From: Flavobacterium sp. TR2
Lineage (GTDB): Bacteria > Bacteroidota > Bacteroidia > Flavobacteriales > Flavobacteriaceae
DNA length: 64,000 nucleotides
Assembly: GCF_025252405.1 (NCBI RefSeq)
Contig: NZ_CP104307.1
Span: 1,798,001-1,862,000 of the forward strand
Direction of reading: 5' to 3'
The notes below the pieces were generated by a model. That model saw nothing but the letters and a program-made list of their open reading frames with translations, was not told where the DNA came from and ran no database searches. This document shows, in pieces, positions 43,397 to 50,583 of the stretch. How positions within the stretch are numbered: the first letter of the stretch is position 1; each line of letters opens with the position of its first letter. A program made the position numbers and the translations under genes.

Positions 43397-43834
43397 ATGG
43401 AAAAATTAGTGTTTAATACTGAAATAAAGGCTTCTAAAGAAAAAATTTGGAAAGTCTTATGGGACGATGAAACGTACAGAAAGTGGACAAACGTTTTTGC
43501 GGAAGGAAGCTACGCCGAATCGAATTGGAACGAAGGCGACAAAATTTATTTTTTAGGCCCTGGAGGTGCAGGAATGAATAGCCTTATAGAGACTAAAATT
43601 CCGAATGAGTATATGGCTTTTAAGCATCTTGGCGAAATCAAAGATTTTAAAGAAGTTCCGCCAAATGAAGAGACAGAAAAATGGAGCGGTGCAATGGAAA
43701 CTTATAAGCTTACTCAAAAAGGAGATACCGTAGATCTTCATGTTGAGGTAGATGTAATCGAAAAACATATTGATTATTTCAAAGATGCCTTTCCAAAAGC
43801 GGTGAAATTAATTAAAGAACTGTCCGAGAAGTAG
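43397..43834 (+). CDS. SRPBCC (START-like) protein 2
   Basis: The ATG at 43397 begins a natural START-fold strand ('MEKLVFNTEIKASKEKIWKVLWDDETYRKW') and gives 145 residues. An in-frame start further upstream (43274) would overlap the VOC gene and is rejected. The family signature continues with 'DKIYFLGPGGAGMNSLIE' and ends 'FKDAFPKAVKLIKEL'. It repeats the VOC-SRPBCC order of the first pair. Ligand unknown. Confidence 0.88.
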   Translation: MEKLVFNTEIKASKEKIWKVLWDDETYRKWTNVFAEGSYAESNWNEGDKIYFLGPGGAGMNSLIETKIPNEYMAFKHLGEIKDFKEVPPNEETEKWSGAMETYKLTQKGDTVDLHVEVDVIEKHIDYFKDAFPKAVKLIKELSEK

Positions 43835-43905
43835 TGCTAGAAGAAAAAGGATTGAAGAATGATAATAGAGAAAAAGAATAATTAACAATTTTAAAAAAAA
43901 ATATC

Positions 43906-44343
43906 ATGGCAACAGCAGTAAACCCATATTTAATGTTTAACGGAACTTGCGAAGCAGCATTTCTGTTTTATAAATCAGTTTTTGGCGGAGATTTTCCGTA
44001 TATCGGAAAATTTAAAGATGCTCCGGCAGAAGAAGGCGAAGTGCTTTCTGAAGAAGCTTTAAATCGAATTATGCACGTATCGCTTCCAATTGGAAATAGT
44101 ATTTTGATGGGAAGCGACACGCATCCAAGATACGGAGATGTCAGTGTTGGCGATAACTTTTCTGTTTCTATTAATGCAGAAAGCAGAGAAGAGGCAGATA
44201 AAATCTTTAACGGACTTTCGGCTGGAGGAAAAGTAGAAATGCCTATGAATGACACTTTCTGGGGATCTTACTTTGGAATGTTTAAAGACAAATTCGGCAT
44301 TAATTGGATGGTGAGTTTTGACAAAAACGAAGGAATGAAATAA
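43906..44343 (+). CDS. PhnB-like VOC protein (YjdN type)
   Basis: This 145-residue protein has the PhnB/YjdN signature: 'NPYLMFNGTCEAAFLFYKSVFGG', 'ILMGSDTHP', and the closing 'MPMNDTFWGSYFGMFKDKFGINWMVSF'. This type is often annotated as a 3-demethylubiquinone-like or glyoxalase-related protein; no activity is firmly known. It is the last gene of the run that starts at 41550, followed by a terminator. Confidence 0.9.
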   Translation: MATAVNPYLMFNGTCEAAFLFYKSVFGGDFPYIGKFKDAPAEEGEVLSEEALNRIMHVSLPIGNSILMGSDTHPRYGDVSVGDNFSVSINAESREEADKIFNGLSAGGKVEMPMNDTFWGSYFGMFKDKFGINWMVSFDKNEGMK

Positions 44344-44392
44344 CATAAAAGTTACGTTATTTTAATAGCGGAGCATAATTGTTAAATTACTC

Positions 44393-44420
44393 AAAAAAGC
44401 ACATGAAAATGTGCTTTTTC
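44393..44420 (+). terminator. Intrinsic terminator after the PhnB-like gene
   Basis: AGCACAT (44399-44405) pairs with ATGTGCT (44409-44415), flanked by A6 and T5. Confidence 0.8.
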
Positions 44421-44499
44421 TTTTCAAAAAAACAAAGATTATTCTTTTTTATCAACGAGAGATTGCCGATTTTTGTCGCTTCAAAATCAAGAAAGAAAA

Positions 44500-45729
44500 A
44501 TGGCAGCAGAAGACAAAGAAATAATTTTATTAAAAGTTTCTGGACACGATAAAATTGGAGTTACAGCAGGTTTAACAGCTGTATTGGCAACATATGATGC
44601 CAATATTTTAGATATTGGACAGGCTGATATTCATGATACGCTTTCTTTAGGAATTTTGTTCGAAATTGCAGCAGGGTCTTCGTCTGCACCAGTTTTAAAA
44701 GATCTTTTGTTCAAGGCATATGAATTGGAAATCAAAGTAAAATTTATTCCAATTTCTATCGAAGATTATGAGCAGTGGGTAAAATCACAATCAAAACAGC
44801 GCTATATCATCAATATTTTGGGAGAAAAACTGGCAGCATCGCAATTGTCTGCCGTGACTCAAATATTGTCAGATCAAAATTTAAATATCGACTCCATCAT
44901 CCGCTTAACAGGAAGAACTTCTGTTGTGGAAAAAGAAGAATATCCGCGTTCTTGCATTCAATTGTCTGTAACGGGCGAAATTGTAAACAAGATCATCATG
45001 ACGGCAAGTTTTATGGAAATATCCAGAACGCTTAATGTTGATATCTCTTTCCAAGAAGATAATATTTACAGAAGAAACCGCCGTTTGGTTTGTTTCGATA
45101 TGGATTCAACTTTAATTCAGACTGAAGTGATTGATGAGCTGGCAGAATTGAATGGAGTGGGAGATCAAGTTCGTGCCATAACAGAATCGGCTATGAATGG
45201 TGAAATTGATTTCAACGAAAGCTTCAAAAAACGTATGGCTCTTTTAGAAGGTTTGAGCGAAGAAGTTTTGCAAAACGTTGCCGTTAATCTGCCAATAACA
45301 CAAGGGGCACATCGATTGATGAAAGCCTTAAAATATTATGGCTATAAAACCGCAATCCTTTCAGGAGGTTTTACTTATTTTGGCGAATACCTTCAAAAAG
45401 AATTAGGAATAGATTACGTTCACGCCAATCAATTAGAAATAAAAGATGGTAAACTGACAGGTAAATATCTAGGCGATATTGTAGACGGACAGAAAAAAGC
45501 TGAATATCTAAAAGCAATCGCCGAAAAAGAAGGAATTCACATCAACCAAACAATCGCGGTGGGTGACGGAGCCAACGACTTGCCTATGCTAAACTTAGCT
45601 GGTCTTGGAATTGCTTTTCACGCCAAACCAAAAGTAAAAGAAAGTGCTTCAACCTCAATATCAAGTTTAGGTCTTGATGGTGTTTTGTACTTATTAGGAT
45701 ATCACGACAGATATATCGATATGATGTAA
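44500..45729 (+). CDS. serB: Phosphoserine phosphatase with N-terminal ACT domains
   Basis: The ATG at 44500 (409 residues) is preferred over a TTG at 44473. Two ACT domains come first (about 5-180: 'IILLKVSGHDKIGVTAGLTAVLA' and 'YIINILGEKLAASQLSAVTQIL'). The HAD phosphatase follows, with the DxDST motif 'CFDMDSTLIQ' near residue 200, 'ILSGGF' and 'AVGDGANDLPML'. It releases serine from phosphoserine; the ACT pair probably gives serine feedback. A GATTTTTG box before the start is close to the -7 consensus. Confidence 0.94.
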   Translation: MAAEDKEIILLKVSGHDKIGVTAGLTAVLATYDANILDIGQADIHDTLSLGILFEIAAGSSSAPVLKDLLFKAYELEIKVKFIPISIEDYEQWVKSQSKQRYIINILGEKLAASQLSAVTQILSDQNLNIDSIIRLTGRTSVVEKEEYPRSCIQLSVTGEIVNKIIMTASFMEISRTLNVDISFQEDNIYRRNRRLVCFDMDSTLIQTEVIDELAELNGVGDQVRAITESAMNGEIDFNESFKKRMALLEGLSEEVLQNVAVNLPITQGAHRLMKALKYYGYKTAILSGGFTYFGEYLQKELGIDYVHANQLEIKDGKLTGKYLGDIVDGQKKAEYLKAIAEKEGIHINQTIAVGDGANDLPMLNLAGLGIAFHAKPKVKESASTSISSLGLDGVLYLLGYHDRYIDMM

Positions 45730-45740
45730 TTTGCAATGTT

Positions 45741-45805
45741 TGTCACCCTGAGCGAAATGGAAGGGCTTTCATGTAAAAAGAGCTTCGACTTCGTTCAGCC
45801 TGACA
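45741..45805. repeat. REP-like inverted repeat, copy 2
   Basis: TGTCACCCTGAGCGAAATGGAAGG and CTTCGACTTCGTTCAGCCTGACA (arms end-to-end) are the same element as 591-651, with three or four substitutions. Again it sits just after a gene stop. Confidence 0.75.
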
Positions 45806-45878
45806 AAGTAAATTCATTCATTCTTTTGTCATAACGAGAGATCTCCGCAAGGAACTCGACAATCAAAATAAAAACAAA

Positions 45879-45912
45879 CCTCAGTCTTTGCAATAAAAGG
45901 CTGAGGTTTTTT
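45879..45912 (+). terminator. Intrinsic terminator after serB
   Basis: CCTCAGTCTTT (45879-45889) pairs with AAAGGCTGAGG (45896-45906, one wobble), followed by six T. Confidence 0.85.
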
Positions 45913-45988
45913 ATATGGGCATACCCTGCCAGAAAAGGCGGGTCGGGCTATCCGTTACACACGAGCGATAGCGAACTGACGAAGTAAT

Positions 45989-46023
45989 CTTTTGTGTCCC
46001 GTTAAAGAAACGAGACACAAAAG
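45989..46023. repeat. Stem-loop repeat CTTTTGTGTC / GACACAAAAG
   Basis: Perfect 10-base arms enclose CCGTTAAAGAAACGA, which can pair further. It has no T run, so it looks like a repeat element rather than a terminator. Confidence 0.6.
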
Positions 46024-46109
46024 GATTTCCACTTCTTTCCCTCATGCGGGTTTAGTGGAATTAGCAATATTAATGAAGGGAAATGTTTTTAAAATAACTA
46101 TATAAATTG

Positions 46110-46129
46110 CCTCCAGCTTTAGCTGGAGG
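46110..46129. repeat. Perfect hairpin CCTCCAGCT-TT-AGCTGGAGG
   Basis: Nine-base perfect arms with a two-base loop. Similar 'treat the palindrome CTGGCTAAAGCCA' sequence follows 60 bases later, suggesting a compound element. Confidence 0.65.
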
Positions 46130-46305
46130 AATAGAGGGTGAAGTGCTGACAGGCTTTAGCCAAATTTAGTAGCAATCGAATATCTGGCTAAAGCCAATAG
46201 CATATGCTTTTTTTGACCGCTAACTAAAGTCAGTGGTAATTCAAAAAAGGTTTTTTGAAAAGTTTCGGGATGATAATTTGATAAATAAAGAAAATGCTTT
46301 TCTAT

Positions 46306-46548
46306 TTATTCTCTCGATTCCAATTCTTTCTTCATTTCCTTTAAATTTTTCAGATTTAGGAAAAGAATAGGCAATAAGGCAACAGGAATGATATTCATGG
46401 CGCTAAAACCTTTCATGAGGACAATGAATACATTTAGAATGAACAGCATAAACAGGACGACGCAGAAAATCGTATTCACGGTCTTTAGTGTTTTCTGATT
46501 TTTAATCAGTTCATCAGTGCTCATTTCGCTGAACTTTGTATTTTTCAT
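46306..46548 (-). CDS. Small two-helix membrane protein
   Basis: This 80-residue protein has a cytoplasmic start 'MKNTKFSEMSTDELIKNQKTLKTV'. Two hydrophobic helices follow ('FCVVLFMLFILNVFIVLM' and 'MNIIPVALLPILFLNL'), then a charged tail. Similar flavobacterial proteins are sometimes labelled redox-active disulfide proteins, but the single Cys here gives no support for that. It is 21 bases after the GH3-like gene on the same strand. Confidence 0.7.
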   Translation of the reverse strand: MKNTKFSEMSTDELIKNQKTLKTVNTIFCVVLFMLFILNVFIVLMKGFSAMNIIPVALLPILFLNLKNLKEMKKELESRE

Positions 46549-46569
46549 TTTCTATTAAATAAAATTGGT

Positions 46570-48081
46570 TTAACACATTTCCTTCAATTGCTCCAAATAA
46601 TCTCTCTGATTTGAAAGTCTCGGAATCTTATGCTGTCCACCCAATTTGTCTCTTTCTTTTAGCCAGTCATAAAAAAGATTTTCGCGGGCAACATTTACCA
46701 CTAAAGGATTTAATGTCATATTGTTGTAGCGTTTTGCTTCGTAGTCCGAATTTAAGGTTTGTAAAGTCTCATCTAGAACTTTTTGGAAAAGCCCCACGTC
46801 GGCAGGATGTTTCTTGAATTCGATCATCCATTCGTGTGCGCCCTTTTCTTTGTCCTGCATAAAAATAGGAGCAACCGTATAGTCAATAACTTCGGTTTGT
46901 GTAACCTGACACGCTTTTGCAATGGCCTGATCGGTATTTTCGACCATTAATTCTTCGCCAAAAACATTAATGTGGTGCTTTGTTCTTCCGGTAACTCTAA
47001 TTCTGTACGGATTTAAAGAAGTAAAACGTACAGTATCACCAATTAAATAGCGCCATAAACCAGAATTTGTAGTAATAACAATCGCATAGTTTTTATGCAG
47101 TTCTACATCTGCCAGGCGAACCACTTTTTGATTTGGAGTGCCAAAGGTATCCATCGGAATAAATTCATAGAAAATTCCATAATCCAGCATCAATAGCAAA
47201 TCACTTGAATTATTCAAATCCTGAATCGCAAAAAAGCCTTCAGAAGCATTGTATATTTCGTAGTATCTAAAATCCTTGCTTGGCAATAGTTTTTTGTATT
47301 GCTCTCTGTACGGAGAAAAACTTACGCCTCCATGAAAATACACTTCAAGATTAGGCCAAAGTTCCAATAAGCTTTGTTTTCCAGTATTTTCTAGAACTTT
47401 ATTCATCAAAACGAGCATCCAAGAAGGAACTCCAGCAAAACTGGTTACGTTCTCATTTTTGGTTTCGTTGATAATCGCAGCGATTTTCGTTTCCCATTCG
47501 CTCATCAGCGATGTTTTGCTGCTTGGCGTACTGCTAAACTCAGCCCAAATTGGCATATTTTCAATCAAAATTGCCGATAAATCGCCAAAGAAAGTATTAT
47601 TGTTTTCATAGATTTGAGAACTTCCACCTAAGCGAAGGCTTTTTCCTAAAAACAATTCTGAATCTTCATTATTATTCAAATAAAGGCACAAAAGATCTTT
47701 ACTTCCTTTATAATGACAGTCTTCCAGCGCTTCGTTGCTTACCGGTATAAATTTGCTTTTAGCATTTGTAGTCCCGCTTGATTTGGCAAACCATTTGATT
47801 GGTGTTTCCCAAAAAACGTTTTGTTCACCCAGACGCGTACGTTCGATAAGCGGCTGTAGTTCTTCGTAAGTTGCAATCGGGACCCTTTCTGCAAAAGTCT
47901 GATAAGAGTTAATGCTCGAGAAGTCGTATTTTTTTCCAATAATCGTATTTTCAGACGCCGTCAATAAGTTGTGCAATAATTCTTCCTGAACTTCATTAGG
48001 ATATTTTAAAAAAAGCTCTATTTGATGAATCCTTTGTTTTAGGACCCAAGATGCAAACGAATTGATAATAGATAAAGGCAT
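46570..48081 (-). CDS. GH3-like acyl-adenylate/amide synthetase family protein
   Basis: This 503-residue protein matches bacterial GH3-auxin-responsive-promoter homologues. It begins 'FASWVLKQRIHQIELFLKYP', has the ATP-binding loop 'FAKSSGTTNAKSKFIPVS', and then 'GGVSFSPYREQYKKLLP', 'YNASEGFFAIQ', 'YEFIPMD', 'LWRYLIGDTVRFTSLNPYRIRVTGRTKHHINVFGEELMVENTDQAI'. Plant GH3 enzymes join amino acids to hormone acids through adenylates. The bacterial substrate is unknown. Length is as expected. Confidence 0.9.
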   Translation of the reverse strand: MPLSIINSFASWVLKQRIHQIELFLKYPNEVQEELLHNLLTASENTIIGKKYDFSSINSYQTFAERVPIATYEELQPLIERTRLGEQNVFWETPIKWFAKSSGTTNAKSKFIPVSNEALEDCHYKGSKDLLCLYLNNNEDSELFLGKSLRLGGSSQIYENNNTFFGDLSAILIENMPIWAEFSSTPSSKTSLMSEWETKIAAIINETKNENVTSFAGVPSWMLVLMNKVLENTGKQSLLELWPNLEVYFHGGVSFSPYREQYKKLLPSKDFRYYEIYNASEGFFAIQDLNNSSDLLLMLDYGIFYEFIPMDTFGTPNQKVVRLADVELHKNYAIVITTNSGLWRYLIGDTVRFTSLNPYRIRVTGRTKHHINVFGEELMVENTDQAIAKACQVTQTEVIDYTVAPIFMQDKEKGAHEWMIEFKKHPADVGLFQKVLDETLQTLNSDYEAKRYNNMTLNPLVVNVARENLFYDWLKERDKLGGQHKIPRLSNQRDYLEQLKEMC

Positions 48082-48323
48082 GAATCTGAGTTTAAGTTAA
48101 CTGGTTTTAAGTTTTGAATTATACTTTCTGTGTAAAACAAAAAACTTAAAATTTGAATATCGAGAGACAAATAGTAACTTTGTCTTCATATCAAAAATAG
48201 TATTTTTTTGTAAAAAACAATTCGCTTTGTGGTAAAGATTCTACCTAATAAGTCGAATTTTAACACAAAAAAAAATGAAATTTTTTGATAGGTCTAAATC
48301 AGCAATTATAAATAAAAATACGA

Positions 48324-49118
48324 ATGCAATATCAAGGTGTACTGACAAAAATGCAAACCGAACTTGGAAGTCCAATTCAATATTATTTGGTTTTTGAAGA
48401 TAGTTTTCTCAACGTTAACCAATTATTAGATAAAGAAATTGAAATCAATTTTGTGGGCTGCCAATGCTTGAACTGCGGTAAAAAGAAAAAAATATACCGA
48501 CAAGGTTTTTGTTACGAATGCTTTTATTCGAGCCCAGCTGTTGGAGATTGGATTATGAGGCCTGAATTGAGCACGGCACATTTAGGAATTGCAGACAGAG
48601 ATTTAGAATATGAATCAAAAGCGCAATTGCAGCCGCATATTGTTTATTTGGCTTCGGCGTGTGAAATAAAAGTTGGTGTAACGCGCAAATCTCAGGTTCC
48701 AACCCGTTGGATCGATCAGGGCGCTTCGCAAGCTATTGCCGTTGTCGAGGTTCCCAACCGATATCTGGCAGGAATAACAGAGGTGGCGTTAAAAGATCAT
48801 TATACAGACAAGACAAATTGGAGAAAAATGCTCCAGAATTCGGTTGAGTCTTTTGATTTGATTGCTGAAAAAGCCAAAATAGAAAGTTTGATTCCGGAAG
48901 AAGTCAAAGACTATTTTTATGCTCAAAAAAATGATGTTTACGAACTTCAATATCCCGTTTTGAGCTATCCTGCAAAAGTGAACAGCTTAAACTTAGACAA
49001 AACCCCTTCTTTCAGCGGAAAATTAACTGGAATTAAAGGGCAGTATCTGTTATTTGAAAATGGAACAGTCTTTAATGTTCGCGGTTCCGAAGGTTATGTA
49101 GTCACAATAGACGTCTAG
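48324..49118 (+). CDS. DUF2797 family protein
   Basis: This 264-residue protein has an N-terminal Cys cluster ('CQCLNCGKKKKIYRQGFCYECF'), probably a structural zinc site. The DUF2797 body follows: 'RDLEYESKAQLQPHIVYLASACEIKVGVTRKSQVPTRWIDQGASQA'. The last motif resembles a GIY-YIG-like nuclease strand, but key catalytic residues are not evident. Function unknown. Confidence 0.88.
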   Translation: MQYQGVLTKMQTELGSPIQYYLVFEDSFLNVNQLLDKEIEINFVGCQCLNCGKKKKIYRQGFCYECFYSSPAVGDWIMRPELSTAHLGIADRDLEYESKAQLQPHIVYLASACEIKVGVTRKSQVPTRWIDQGASQAIAVVEVPNRYLAGITEVALKDHYTDKTNWRKMLQNSVESFDLIAEKAKIESLIPEEVKDYFYAQKNDVYELQYPVLSYPAKVNSLNLDKTPSFSGKLTGIKGQYLLFENGTVFNVRGSEGYVVTIDV

Positions 49119-49375
49119 ATTTATTGGGAAACCGTCGATGTTTTTTAGTTAAGTGTCTATTAGTTTGTTGATTACGTGATAATTTATTGTAAATTTATAT
49201 CAATTCCAAAGACAGAAAGATGTAAATATTGATACATTTCGTTACAATTTTGTAACAAATGCTTATTGGAAGAATTTATTTTTAGAAGACAAAAGAAATT
49301 AGATTTGAGAATGTCTCTTGACGCTAATTTTCTAAAATTAAGTTTGAGATTTATAAATCATAAATTATTCCATAA

Positions 49376-50458
49376 ATGAGTGTTTTAAGCAAAATAAATG
49401 TACACAGACGAAGCATAATGCGGAACCTGACAAAGAATGTTGGAAAAGCAAAGATGCAGGACGATTTTATTTTGGTCGATAGGAACGAAATTAAAAAAGT
49501 TCTTATCTGTAGGCCAAATGGAAGGTTAGGCAATCTTTTACTGATAACGCCACTTGTTCAGGAAGTCTCCGAGATGTTTCCAAATTGTAAAATCGATTTA
49601 TTTGTTAAAGGCACATTGGCCCCAATTATTTTTGAAAAATACGATGCTGTCGACAAAATAATCCATTTGCCTAAAAAACCTTTTAAGAGTTTGGTAGAAT
49701 ATTCAAAGGTTTGGATCTCATTAAAAAGAACAAACTATGATTTGGCAATCAATGTCGATCAAAACTCCTCTTCAGGACGATTAGCAGTCCAATTTTCAAA
49801 TGCAAAATACAAGTTTTTTGGCGATTCTGCCGAGGAGCAGACAGAACTACAAAAAGGCTTTGACCACATTGCAAAATACCCTGTTTATAATTTCCGAAAT
49901 TATTTGTCAAAACTTAGATTGCCAACAAACAGCAATAAAATAATTGCTCCCTTAGAACTCAAATTATCGGCTTCTGAAATTACTGAAGGCAGAAAAATAC
50001 TAAAAGAACTGACAAATAACGATAAAAAAACGATTTGCATTTTTACTTACGCAACAGGGGCGAAATGTCTTTCAGAAGAGTGGTGGGAAAAATTTTATTC
50101 TCAGCTTACTGCGGAGTATAAAGATTATAACATTATTGAAATTCTGCCTGTAGAAAATGTATCTCAAATTGGGTTTAAAGCACCAACATTTTATAGTAAA
50201 GATATTCGCGAGATAGGATCGGTTATTGCAAATGCAGAGCTTTTTATTGGTGCCGATAGCGGCATTATGCATTTGTCAAGCGCGGTGCATACGCCAACTA
50301 TTGGATTATTTTCTGTTTCCAATTTGAAAAAATATGAGCCTTATGATAATTGCAGCATCGGCATAGACGTCAATCTGTACACGAAAAAACAATACATAAA
50401 AACGATAAACTCAATTTTGAATAATGGCAGATTAAGCAGTTTGTCAAAAGCAATATAG
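49376..50458 (+). CDS. Glycosyltransferase family 9 (ADP-heptose:LPS heptosyltransferase-like)
   Basis: This 360-residue protein has the GT9 opening 'KVLICRPNGRLGNLLLITPLVQEVSEMFP' (about residues 40-70) and the nucleotide-sugar domain 'LFIGADSGIMHLSSAVHTPTIGLFS'. These enzymes add heptose or a similar sugar to lipopolysaccharide core at the inner membrane. No other LPS gene is next to it. A ~40-residue N-terminal extension precedes the fold, so a later internal Met (residue 27) is also a possible start. Confidence 0.88.
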   Translation: MSVLSKINVHRRSIMRNLTKNVGKAKMQDDFILVDRNEIKKVLICRPNGRLGNLLLITPLVQEVSEMFPNCKIDLFVKGTLAPIIFEKYDAVDKIIHLPKKPFKSLVEYSKVWISLKRTNYDLAINVDQNSSSGRLAVQFSNAKYKFFGDSAEEQTELQKGFDHIAKYPVYNFRNYLSKLRLPTNSNKIIAPLELKLSASEITEGRKILKELTNNDKKTICIFTYATGAKCLSEEWWEKFYSQLTAEYKDYNIIEILPVENVSQIGFKAPTFYSKDIREIGSVIANAELFIGADSGIMHLSSAVHTPTIGLFSVSNLKKYEPYDNCSIGIDVNLYTKKQYIKTINSILNNGRLSSLSKAI

Positions 50459-50462
50459 AAAC

Positions 50463-50496
50463 AAAAAAAACCTGTTCATTTGAACAGGTTTTTTTG
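50463..50496 (+). terminator. Terminator after the glycosyltransferase gene
   Basis: CCTGTTCA (50471-50478) pairs with TGAACAGG (50481-50488), with A8 and T7 flanks that allow use in both directions. Confidence 0.85.
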
Positions 50497-50500
50497 TTTA

Positions 50501-50580
50501 AGCTACTAAGCTACTAAGCTACTAAGGTTTTAAGTTTTAGAGAAACTCAGTGCCTTAGTAGCTTAGCATCTTAGTACCTT
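50501..50580. repeat. AGCTACTA short tandem repeat with inverted partner
   Basis: Three 8-base AGCTACTA units (about 50500-50524) are followed 40 bases later by CCTTAGTAGCTTAG, the reverse-complement relative. The whole can fold into a long stem in the 125-base gap. Similar words (GCTTAG, CTTAGTA) occur before clpX. Confidence 0.55.
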
Positions 50581-50583
50581 TAA

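Larger units (their letters stand above)
45730..46305. other. 576-base gap after serB packed with palindromic elements
   Basis: No gene is seen. In order: REP-like repeat (45741-45805), serB terminator (45879-45912), a GC-rich patch with GGCGGGTCGGGCTATCCG (about 45937-45955), a CTTTTGTGTC / GACACAAAAG stem-loop (45989-46023), and a perfect CCTCCAGCT-TT-AGCTGGAGG hairpin (46110-46129). A CTGGCTAAAGCCAA element follows (about 46182-46198). Confidence 0.7.
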
